Source: Stenotrophomonas maltophilia
GTDB taxonomy: Bacteria > Pseudomonadota > Gammaproteobacteria > Xanthomonadales > Xanthomonadaceae
Length of the DNA stretch: 64,000 nt
Direction of reading: 5' to 3'
Assembly (NCBI RefSeq): GCF_023518235.1
Contig: NZ_CP090423.1
Span: forward strand, 558,001-622,000
The position numbers and the translations under genes were made by a program. The first letter of the stretch is position 1; every line of letters begins with the position of its first letter. The notes under the pieces are model-generated. The model searched no databases, was not told the DNA's origin, and was given only the letters and a program-made list of their open reading frames with translations. This document shows positions 17,252 through 24,662 of the stretch, piece after piece.

Positions 17252-20173
17252 ATGGCAACCGGAAATTTCAGACTCTACTATCTGGCCGATAACGGCCAGC
17301 AGCGTCCCGCCGCGAAGGTCCGCTACCGGATCCTGCAGCTGCCTGATCGCAACGAAGTCGTCAACGGAACCACCGACGCGCAGGGCCTCACGAAGTTCGT
17401 GAACACCACGCCGAATCCGTTACAGAACCCGTTGGACAAGGGGGTCAAACCTGCTACGCAGGTTCCTTTCCTTCCGCCCACAACAATTCGATTCCAACTG
17501 GAAGTCTGGGACTTCGACCAGCGCAAGTGGGCGCAACCGGATTTCGCCGGCCGCCAGAAGAAGGCGGTCTCGCACGATATCGAGCTTCAGCTCAACAGCA
17601 CCATCATGACGATGGCGCCGATCCAGTGCGCGCTTGAGCTGCAGCCGTACTTCCGGGTGAAGTTCCAGATGCAGGCCGACCAGAAGGCGATCCCGAATGC
17701 GCCCTATCTGGCCTATGGCGTGGATGCGAAGGGGCGTGAAGTTGCCGGTAACGACGCCGCGGGCCGCCCCATCAAGGGAAACACCGACAAGAACGGCATG
17801 ACGCCGCGCATCACCTGCAACGGTCGTCGTCGGTTCCACTTCAATCTGCCGGGCACCAAGGTCGGCCGCAGCACCGACATGCTGGACCCCCTGATCAAGG
17901 GACAATCGACGACACTGTACGTACTGGGCATGAAGAGCCAGGTCGCGATGAGCGAGTCCGGGCAGGGCCGCACTGCCAAGGTGGACGGCAAGATCAGCGC
18001 GCCCGCAGTGCTCAATGCCGAAGCGCAGGAGCTTCTGCTGCTGACGCCGGATGTGTGGAGTGAGTTTGAAGAACTGAGTGGCATGATCGAGAACACCATG
18101 GCCGGCCTGCATCGGTCCAGGGCGAACCTCGACAATGCCCTGCAGGGCCGCGATGCGGCGGCGGTCGCCGCTGCCGAAAAAGCGCTGGGTATCGCCGAAG
18201 ATGATGTGGCGAAGATGCTCAATGACAATTTCTCCAAGTTGACCGACCTCAAGGAGGTTGTCACCTTCGAGACCTATGACAAGGGGCGCCATGCAGGAAA
18301 CGGCAGCCTGGCCGATCGCTCTGGTCTGCGCCGACGCTATATCCCGGCGAAGAAATACGAAGAGCTCAAGAAGCGCCGCATCAAGGGCATTCCGATAGCG
18401 GTGAATACGTCGGTCGGAACCAAGGTGAAGGGCGGGCCAGTGAGCGGCTCAAGCGAAGGAAAGCACGAGGTCACAAGCACCAAGCCTTTCGATGCCGAGG
18501 ACTTCAAGAAATCGATTCGCTCGATCACGTTGCAGGCCAAAGCCGAGACAAAGATGGATCCGTTCGTCTTTGACATCATCGACGCCGGTGGCAATGAGTT
18601 TGTGGAGCATGTAAAGAAGAGTGACTCCTACGAGGTTGCGAGTGCATCCCAGTGGCTGCGCTTTGTTGCCGGTGCGGGAGCCAGTAGTGCCGCGACCTGG
18701 AATCCGTCAAAGGGCGTCGCTGCCGCGAAGGCCGAGGCAAGTGCGTCGGCCAAGCTGATTCTGTTCGAGGGGAAATGGACCCACAGCTACTCCGTGCCCA
18801 GCATCAAGGGTTGGCAGATGCAGTTTGGTGACGTTGATCTCGGCGCAATCGTCTTCGTACTGGCCTGTGAACTGTACGGTTTCGTTGGTGCCAAGGGGAC
18901 GCTCGCCGGCTCTGCTGAAATCAAATATGTAGGCAAGAAGCCCGTTGCCAGCGCGCAGCAGCGTGACCGCTCGCAATCGCTCGCTGAAAATTTTGACAGC
19001 CAGCGAGGGCTGCCACGCGCACAGCTTGATCCGGCACGTGTGCGGATGTTGGGTATGAACGAATCGGCTCCGAAGGGAAGCGGGGCGGGTGTTCAGCTGA
19101 CAGCCGAAGTGTTCGCGGGTGTGGAGGGCGGCATCACTCCTTCCGGTGATCTGCGGTGGCTGCCGCCAGACCGCAAGGAGCCTGTAAGCTTTGCCAAGAT
19201 CGCGTTGGATGTCGCGGTCAATGCGGGTGCCGGCGCAAGTGCGCAACTGAACATCTACTTCAATAGCGGGAAGTTCCGCATCCGCGCGTCTGCGCGGCTC
19301 TGCTGGGGTGTAGGCGCCAAGGGGGCAGTGGATTTTGCGGTGGACGCCGGTGGTATGCGGGAGTTCGTGAAGTGGGTGTTCTACCAGTTGGCCCACTCGG
19401 GATTCATCAAGCTCACCTACATCGCGCAGGATGCTTTCCAGGCGCTATCCAAATTGCTGTTCATGGTGATTGCGGAGGACAGCGATATGGGGAGATCTTT
19501 GGCTCAGACCGTTGCGCAGATAGATGCGGGCTTCAAGGACCTCCAGGGCAGGTTGGAGCGTGCCAGTGCCCGCGATGCGCTCGTCAATCGCATCAACAGC
19601 AAGCCGGACTGGCTCATTTACGCGACGCCTGAGACCCGAGGGATGCTGCTCTACGCTGTTACCCGGCATTACCCTGAATCACACGCGCGCAATCTTCCAG
19701 AGGTCTCTCCGGGTTGGGGCGACATCGAGATCCACGCACTCCCGGGACATAAGCAGGCTGTACTGAATATTCTGCAGCCTGTCACATCCAGGCCGGAATG
19801 GATGAATGTCATGCAGCACATGACGATCGAAGGGAAGCGGCGGTCCGACGGAGGAAAGGCGGAAGGCGACGTGGTGCGCTTCCTCGACTACGGTTACTCG
19901 TTGAACAATGATCTCCCGAATGTGTTCGGGACGATGAACAAGCGCTCCCGCGACAAGGTCGGGGATGTGGGAAATTCGTATCTGCAATCATTTCTTGAGA
20001 AGCGCTCGAAGCTGCTCAACGAATTCCCGAAGGGGTATGAAGTAGCCCAGATCATGAAGATCAATGACCCGGTCCAATTGGCTTCGCTCGACGGCACTGA
20101 GGCGCCGACGTTCGCCATGATGGACCCTCCGGGGCTTTGGCTGGACCGGGACGATCAGACCATGCTTGCATGA
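17252..20173 (+). CDS. Large T6SS effector candidate with two N-terminal TTR-like modules
   Basis: This 973-residue protein starts 36 bp after the TTR-tailed vgrG, behind an AAGGAAGACACC ribosome-binding site. Two segments resemble small TTR/carboxypeptidase-regulatory modules: residues about 3-50 (AAKVRYRILQLP with GTTDAQGLTKF) and about 130-205 (IPNAPYLAYGVDAKG with GNTDKNGMTPRI). The middle is lysine-rich with a predicted helix near residues 275-330. The C-terminal half holds Gly/Ala-rich segments such as GVQLTAEVFAGVEGGITPSG and LDVAVNAGAGASAQLN, then FVKWVFYQLAHSGFIKLTYIA. These recall VasX/BTH_I2691-type membrane-acting effectors, a resemblance from memory that needs a profile search. 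No enzymatic motif is visible. Its GC content is lower than that of the core genes, so it is probably transferred. Confidence 0.75.
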   Translation: MATGNFRLYYLADNGQQRPAAKVRYRILQLPDRNEVVNGTTDAQGLTKFVNTTPNPLQNPLDKGVKPATQVPFLPPTTIRFQLEVWDFDQRKWAQPDFAGRQKKAVSHDIELQLNSTIMTMAPIQCALELQPYFRVKFQMQADQKAIPNAPYLAYGVDAKGREVAGNDAAGRPIKGNTDKNGMTPRITCNGRRRFHFNLPGTKVGRSTDMLDPLIKGQSTTLYVLGMKSQVAMSESGQGRTAKVDGKISAPAVLNAEAQELLLLTPDVWSEFEELSGMIENTMAGLHRSRANLDNALQGRDAAAVAAAEKALGIAEDDVAKMLNDNFSKLTDLKEVVTFETYDKGRHAGNGSLADRSGLRRRYIPAKKYEELKKRRIKGIPIAVNTSVGTKVKGGPVSGSSEGKHEVTSTKPFDAEDFKKSIRSITLQAKAETKMDPFVFDIIDAGGNEFVEHVKKSDSYEVASASQWLRFVAGAGASSAATWNPSKGVAAAKAEASASAKLILFEGKWTHSYSVPSIKGWQMQFGDVDLGAIVFVLACELYGFVGAKGTLAGSAEIKYVGKKPVASAQQRDRSQSLAENFDSQRGLPRAQLDPARVRMLGMNESAPKGSGAGVQLTAEVFAGVEGGITPSGDLRWLPPDRKEPVSFAKIALDVAVNAGAGASAQLNIYFNSGKFRIRASARLCWGVGAKGAVDFAVDAGGMREFVKWVFYQLAHSGFIKLTYIAQDAFQALSKLLFMVIAEDSDMGRSLAQTVAQIDAGFKDLQGRLERASARDALVNRINSKPDWLIYATPETRGMLLYAVTRHYPESHARNLPEVSPGWGDIEIHALPGHKQAVLNILQPVTSRPEWMNVMQHMTIEGKRRSDGGKAEGDVVRFLDYGYSLNNDLPNVFGTMNKRSRDKVGDVGNSYLQSFLEKRSKLLNEFPKGYEVAQIMKINDPVQLASLDGTEAPTFAMMDPPGLWLDRDDQTMLA

Positions 20174-20182
20174 ACGTTGGGT

Positions 20183-20202
20183 GGCGGCAGCAGTCTGCCG
20201 CC
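20183..20202. terminator. Hairpin between convergent effector and FGE-like genes
   Basis: GGCGGCAG, loop CAGT and CTGCCGCC form a perfect 8-bp stem, 10 bp after the effector stop and 31 bp before the end of the opposing gene. It has no T-tract on either strand but is well placed to end both transcripts. Confidence 0.5.
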
Positions 20203-20233
20203 CGCCTGATGCGTTCGAGGGGGTGCCCAGCCC

Positions 20234-21145
20234 TCAATCCTGAGCGACGCAGCGGAACCCATGGCTCGCGTTCTGATTTGCGTCAATGTCATTTCCGTGA
20301 GCATTCTTGAGCTTGGGTGGATCCGGAAGCCGGTGATCACGCGCGAACGTCATGGCAACAAATACCAGTGAATCACCGCCGCGACTGGCATTTCCCCGAA
20401 TTACCTTTTCGGTTCCCTTCTTCGGGCCAAGAGGATTCTTGGTATCTCCTCCCGTGTAGTGTTCCTCGTACCAATCCTGTACCCACTCATAGCCGTGATC
20501 TGTCATGTCGTATAGTCCGGCCGGATTGGGGGGGAACTTGCCCAAGGCAGTTCCGCTACCGTCGTCGTACTGGGAATAGCTCGCCACATTGCGACCATCA
20601 TCGATACTTCCTGTATCGGTCGCGAACAAAACCATCTTGCCTCCCGATCGCGCTGCGAATTCCCACTGCGCCTCGGTTGGAAGGGTGAGCTTACGCCCAG
20701 ACCCCTTCCCGGCCCATGTGCAGAAGTCCATGGCGTCCTGCCACTTCACTCCGGCGGCAGCCTTGAGGTCTGCACGATACAGATCAGCGTCGATCTTGGT
20801 CGTGCCTACTTTTGGGCGGCCGGTTGCGTCCGTAAAGGCATCAAAATCCTCGATTGATACCTTGTGGGCCATGATCGAAAAGCCGTCCAGCGTGATCTTA
20901 CGGAGGACGTCATCATTCATTGCTCCGCTGTAGGGCAGTTTGTCCTCGTTGTGTACGGGGCCAAAATCGCCCATGAGGAATGTGCCACCCTTGATCGGAA
21001 CCAGGTCCGAAATGATCTTCTGCTGCGTTTCAGCACCTGAGCCGCGTTCTGCCTGGGGGGATGACCTTTCCTCCTTCGCGCACGCCGAGGTAGTGAGCGG
21101 TAGGATGGCTAACAGGACAGCTGTCCGAAGCGAGAACATAGACAT
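20234..21145 (-). CDS. SUMF1/FGE-like periplasmic lipoprotein, probably non-catalytic
   Basis: The 303-residue product starts at 21145 behind AAGGAATCCTTC and has a signal peptide with lipobox TSAC (MSMFSLRTAVLLAILPLTTS then AC). The rest is a formylglycine-generating-enzyme (SUMF1) fold, with VPIKGGTFLMGDFGPVHNED, LTLPTEAQWEFAARSGGK, NPAGLYDMTDHGYEWVQDWY and SHGFRCVAQD. The catalytic cysteine pair expected after the RGGSW-like segment is absent: that region reads RGNASRGGDSLVFVAMTFAR. It should therefore act as a binding protein. FGE-like folds occur in T6SS accessory protein TagR and beside effectors. A second, damaged copy lies upstream, which favours an immunity role against the convergent effector, but this is inference. 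Confidence 0.85.
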   Translation of the reverse strand: MSMFSLRTAVLLAILPLTTSACAKEERSSPQAERGSGAETQQKIISDLVPIKGGTFLMGDFGPVHNEDKLPYSGAMNDDVLRKITLDGFSIMAHKVSIEDFDAFTDATGRPKVGTTKIDADLYRADLKAAAGVKWQDAMDFCTWAGKGSGRKLTLPTEAQWEFAARSGGKMVLFATDTGSIDDGRNVASYSQYDDGSGTALGKFPPNPAGLYDMTDHGYEWVQDWYEEHYTGGDTKNPLGPKKGTEKVIRGNASRGGDSLVFVAMTFARDHRLPDPPKLKNAHGNDIDANQNASHGFRCVAQD

Positions 21146-21299
21146 GAAGGATTCCTTTGGCCGAGGCTCGCATATTAGCAACGGTCACATTGCCGTGAGT
21201 GAACGCTGTGCGGGGGCTATGGGGCTTCTGTGACGGGGGTCTTCAAGATCCCCACATCTTGCCCGTGAGGGCGAGTGCAGAAACGGGAATGGTCTGACC

Positions 21300-22211
21300 C
21301 TAGTCCTGCGCGGCGCAGCGGAATCCATGGCTTCCGTTCTGGTTGGAATCAATCTCACTCCCATCGATGTCTCTAAACTTCGGAGGATTCGGGGGGGCGA
21401 TGATCCCGCGCAAACGTCATGGCTACGAATACAAGCGAATCACCACCGTGACTGTCGTTTCCTCGAATGACCTTCTCCGTTCCTTTCTTCGGACCGAGAG
21501 GGTTGCTTGCATCTCCTGCGGTGTAGCTTTCCTCATACCAGTCTTGGACCCATTCGTAGCCATGGTCGGTCATGTCGTAGAGTCCAGCCGGATTGGGAGG
21601 GAACTTGCCCAAAGCAGTCCCGCTTCCGTCTTGGTACTGGGAGTAACTCGCAACATTGCGACCATCATCAATGGCTCCTGTGTCGGTCGCGAACAAAACC
21701 ATCTTGCCTCCCGATCGCGCCGCGTATTCCCACTGTGCCTCGGTTGGAAGTGTGGGCTTCCGGCCTGATCCCTTTCGGGTCCACGTGCAGAAGTCCATGG
21801 CGTCCTGCCACTTCACTCCGGCAGCGGCCTTGGGATCGGCGCGATATCGCTTTGCGTCAATCGTCGAAGTGCCTACCCTCGGGCGGCCAGTCGCGTCCGT
21901 AAAAGCATCAAAATCCTCAATCGATACCTTGTGGGCCATGATCGAGAAGCCGTCCAGCGTGATCCTGCGGAGAACGTCATCATTCATTTCCCCGCTGTAG
22001 GGCAGTTTGTCCTCGTTGTGCACGGGGCCAAAATCGCCCATGAGGAACGTGCCACCCTTGATCGCAACCAGGTCTGAAATGATCTTCTGCTGCGTTTCAG
22101 CACCGGAGCCGCGCTTCGCCTGGCGGGGGATGTTTCCACCTGGGCGGATGTGGACGTGGTGAATGAGAGGATGGCCAACAGCACTGCAGTGCGGAGGGTA
22201 GGCGTGGACAT
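21300..22211 (-). pseudogene. Second SUMF1/FGE-like gene, broken by two frameshifts at C tracts
   Basis: This is a close paralogue of the gene at 20234. The start ATG at 22211 follows AAGGGAATCGTTC and reads MSTPTLRTAVLLAILSFTTS. The frame is lost near 22129-22133, where this strand has five C residues and six would continue in frame as SPRQAKRGSGAETQQ. The body then reads intact (LVAIKGGTFLMGDFGPVHNE and LPTEAQWEYAARSGGKMVLF). A second shift occurs in the seven-base C tract at 21391-21397, where one base too many gives an early TAG. Removing one C restores SHGFRCAAQD and the stop at 21300-21302. The copy also lost the lipobox Cys (STSAQ). It is decayed, phase-variable or mis-sequenced. Confidence 0.8.
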
Positions 22212-22383
22212 GAACGATTCCCTTGGTCGGGCCATGCTCGCTGGAAGTAGATGCAGCGCGCCAAATGAACACCGCGCTGCGGTGCGAGGACGCGCAGGCG
22301 ATCACCTTGATTTGGGTTGCCGCTGGGAACGGACTCGCTTGTGCGATCCCGCGGAGGCTGCGTGTATGCGATCGGAATGAGCC

Positions 22384-22408
22384 GAGTCGAGCATGGCTCG
22401 ACTCTACA
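22384..22408 (-). repeat. SMAG-like REP stem-loop
   Basis: On the minus strand the element reads GTAG followed by AGTCGAGC, CAT and GCTCGACT, giving a perfect 9-bp stem GAGTCGAGC/GCTCGACTC. The GTAG head and stem architecture match the SMAG elements known from Stenotrophomonas. It lies just downstream of the stop at 22417 and may also terminate that transcript. The rest of the gap 22212-22416 shows no gene. Confidence 0.6.
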
Positions 22409-22416
22409 AAAGCAGG

Positions 22417-23277
22417 TCACATCGCCGGGCAGGCCGGGTCCTTGCCGCTCACCGCTGCACAGATCCGGCGGCGGCAATCGACGCCCTTCAACGATGCCGG
22501 GCTCGGGCAGGCGCGCAGCTGGGCCTGGATGTTCGATTCGGTGGAGGCGGACTTCTTGCTGGCCACGCGCTCGAAGGCCGCGCGCTCGTCTTCGGTGCGC
22601 TTGCGCTGGTCGGCCTCGATCTGCGCGATCAAGTCATCCATGTTCTGCGGTTGGCTCTTGGCCTTCGCCTTGGTCTTGTCTTCTTCCTTGATGATGCCCA
22701 GCAAGGTGCCGAGCAGGTTTTCATCCTGCTTGCCCTTGCTGCCGGCCGCTGGCGCAGAGCTGCGGCTGCTGCTGCGCGCCGCGCCACGTGAAGACGCCGC
22801 TGGCGCTGCGGCAGCGGTCGAGGCACCGGCAGCGGCCGTCGCGGCAGCAGCTTCGGCTGGAGCGGTCGCGTTCTCCATCGGTGCAGGTGCGGGCAACGCC
22901 GGATCACCCGCAGCGGCCGGTGCATCGACGATCATCGCAGCGCCATCACGTGGCGTGCCTGCCGGAATATCCGGATGGCCGGTGGCATGGGGCGTTTCCG
23001 GGGTCAGGGAATACTCGCCGGGCTCGCGATAGTCATCGCTGCCGGACATGCCCCAGACGGTCAGCCCGGCGATGACCGCCACGGTCCCCGCGATGGCCAG
23101 CCATAGGCCGAGGCGACGGTTGCCGCCTGACGATACACGCGCAGCACGGGGCGACGCGGTCGCCTGCCGGCCCTCCATGTCTGCCAGAATACGGCCCGAA
23201 TTCGGGGTCTGGCCTTTTGCCTGCGCTCCCCCTGAGAGCAGACTTGGCCGATTGATTCCGCCATTATTCAAGTGCAT
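22417..23277 (-). CDS. Unknown bitopic membrane protein in the T6SS locus
   Basis: I do not recognise this family. With the ATG at 23277 (preceded by AAGGG) the product has 286 residues; an ATG at 23301 would add eight. It has a short N-terminal cytoplasmic part, one transmembrane helix at about residues 56-76 (LGLWLAIAGTVAVIAGLTVW), then a long Ala/Pro/Ser-rich linker (about 80-180) suited to cross the periplasm. The C-terminal part is charged and helical (LLGTLLGIIKEEDK, MDDLIAQIEADQRKRTEDER) and ends with four cysteines (ACPSPASLKGVDCRRRICAA, then DPACPAM). It is divergent from the M15 peptidase. The architecture suits an envelope scaffold; function is unknown. Confidence 0.7.
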   Translation of the reverse strand: MHLNNGGINRPSLLSGGAQAKGQTPNSGRILADMEGRQATASPRAARVSSGGNRRLGLWLAIAGTVAVIAGLTVWGMSGSDDYREPGEYSLTPETPHATGHPDIPAGTPRDGAAMIVDAPAAAGDPALPAPAPMENATAPAEAAAATAAAGASTAAAAPAASSRGAARSSSRSSAPAAGSKGKQDENLLGTLLGIIKEEDKTKAKAKSQPQNMDDLIAQIEADQRKRTEDERAAFERVASKKSASTESNIQAQLRACPSPASLKGVDCRRRICAAVSGKDPACPAM

Positions 23278-23375
23278 CCAGCCCTTGGTTTGAGTCGGCA
23301 TCTGCCGAAGCGAATTTCCGCATTCTTAGTGAAAGGCGGTGGGGCGTCAACCAGATTACGTGTCAGGGAGGACCG

Positions 23376-24257
23376 GTGTTGCCAATCGTGGTTGCTGCCA
23401 TTGCGGCTCTAGTGCTTGTAGCCGTGGTGTGCTGGGTGTTGTTGTTTCCCGAAACGGTGGAATCGCTGCGCGAAGCGCTGGCGCGCCGGCTGGGTGGATT
23501 CCGTCGCAGGGCGGGCCGGGTGGGGGATAAAGTCGGTCACGGTGTGACCCGGGTGCGCAGTGGGGTTCGTGAAGAAGCCGGTGCCGCACACAGTGCCTTG
23601 CGCCGCCATTGGCCGATTATCGCGATCGCGGCCGCGGCGCTGTTGATTCCGCCAACTGTGATATTGATCACACGTCAGACGGTGGTGCTCGAAGATTTTC
23701 GCGGCGATGATCTGGCGGAGTCGAGTTCGATGGTGGCGCAGTTGCTGCGGGGGGAGCGTCTGACCCCGCCGCCACCGCCGCCGCCGGAAGTGTTCACCAC
23801 TGCCGAGGTGCGTCGTCTGCGGCCTGAAATCGTGACGGCAGATCGCAAGTGGGACCAGATCGATGCCGATCTGCAGCAGCGCGTGCTGGCCATCTACGAG
23901 GTGATGCGCCGCCAGTACGGCTACGAAATGGTGTTGATCGAAGGCTATCGCAGCCCGCAGCGGCAGGCCGAGCTGATGGCCGGGGGCAAGGCCACACGCG
24001 CTGGCGCATGGCAGAGCTGCCACCAGTACGGGCTCGGTGTGGACAGTGCGCCGATTCGCGATGGCAAGCTGCAGTGGGACATGAACGACGAATGGACCAA
24101 GCGCGGTTATTTCCTCTACGGGGAGCTGGCTGAACAGGCCGGGCTGGACTGGGGTGGGAACTGGCGCAGCATCAAGGATTATGTTCACGTGGAAATGACA
24201 TCGCGTTGCCGCGCGGCGCGTGCGGCCAAGCGTGAAGAACTGTCACGCCAAGGGTGA
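23376..24257 (+). CDS. Membrane-anchored M15-family peptidoglycan peptidase
   Basis: The 293-residue product starts at a GTG behind GGGAGGA. It has two hydrophobic segments (about residues 3-23 and 79-98) and a run of seven prolines (131-137) as linker. The C-terminal domain is of the VanY/endolysin M15 type. Zinc ligands are visible as H216 and D223 in SCHQYGLGVDSAP and H271 in YVHVEM. YRSPQRQAEL and WGGNWRSIKDYVHVEM are further family marks. M15 enzymes cleave peptidoglycan cross-links or stem peptides. TagX of Acinetobacter is a T6SS-encoded enzyme of this kind needed to open the wall for the machine. A similar role here is likely, since PAAR and tssM follow on the same strand. Confidence 0.87.
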   Translation: MLPIVVAAIAALVLVAVVCWVLLFPETVESLREALARRLGGFRRRAGRVGDKVGHGVTRVRSGVREEAGAAHSALRRHWPIIAIAAAALLIPPTVILITRQTVVLEDFRGDDLAESSSMVAQLLRGERLTPPPPPPPEVFTTAEVRRLRPEIVTADRKWDQIDADLQQRVLAIYEVMRRQYGYEMVLIEGYRSPQRQAELMAGGKATRAGAWQSCHQYGLGVDSAPIRDGKLQWDMNDEWTKRGYFLYGELAEQAGLDWGGNWRSIKDYVHVEMTSRCRAARAAKREELSRQG

Positions 24258-24359
24258 TAACCACCGGGCGGTACTGGTATGGTTACGGCGATGATCTGGG
24301 TCGCCGGGGAACAGGGGGCGATGGAGCGCCAGGTCACACAGGATCAAGGAGCATGATGG

Positions 24360-24620
24360 ATGGCACGACCGTTTATCGTCGTCGGTGACAAGCTCAGCCA
24401 CGGAGGCAGCGTGGTGGCAGGCACCGGCCAGACCGACATCAATGGCAAGCCGGTGGCCCGGGTGGGCGACCGTGCCGTGTGCGCCGTGCATGGCGCGACC
24501 ACGATCGTCAGTGGCGATGCCACGGTGATGATCGACGGTCAGCCGGTGGCGCGCGATGGCGACCGCACCGCGTGCGGGGCGACACTGATGGCCTCACAGG
24601 CCACTACTGGCCTGCGCTGA
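24360..24620 (+). CDS. PAAR-domain spike tip protein
   Basis: The 86-residue protein is a minimal PAAR tip that caps the VgrG trimer and sharpens the spike. The PAAR repeat pattern is clear: VVGDKLSHGGSVVAGTGQTD, then GKPVARVGDRAVCAVHGATT and GQPVARDGDRTACGATLM. H14, C41, H44 and C72 are the likely zinc ligands. It has no N- or C-terminal toxin extension, so it is probably the generic structural tip. It lies 42 bp upstream of the next gene and 102 bp after the M15 gene, with AAGGAG in the gap. Confidence 0.95.
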   Translation: MARPFIVVGDKLSHGGSVVAGTGQTDINGKPVARVGDRAVCAVHGATTIVSGDATVMIDGQPVARDGDRTACGATLMASQATTGLR

Positions 24621-24662
24621 ACGACGCGGTCGACGGGAGCAGCGCATGGAGCACGGCAACTG

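Noticed and set aside
20234..22211. FGE-like genes as active sulfatase-maturing enzymes
   Set aside because: The catalytic cysteines are missing at the expected site, and no sulfatase gene is nearby.
23657..23672. Perfect CRP-type site TGTGA-N6-TCACA
   Set aside because: It lies inside the M15 peptidase coding sequence, across the second TM segment, with no gene start nearby downstream. A chance match is more likely than a functional site.
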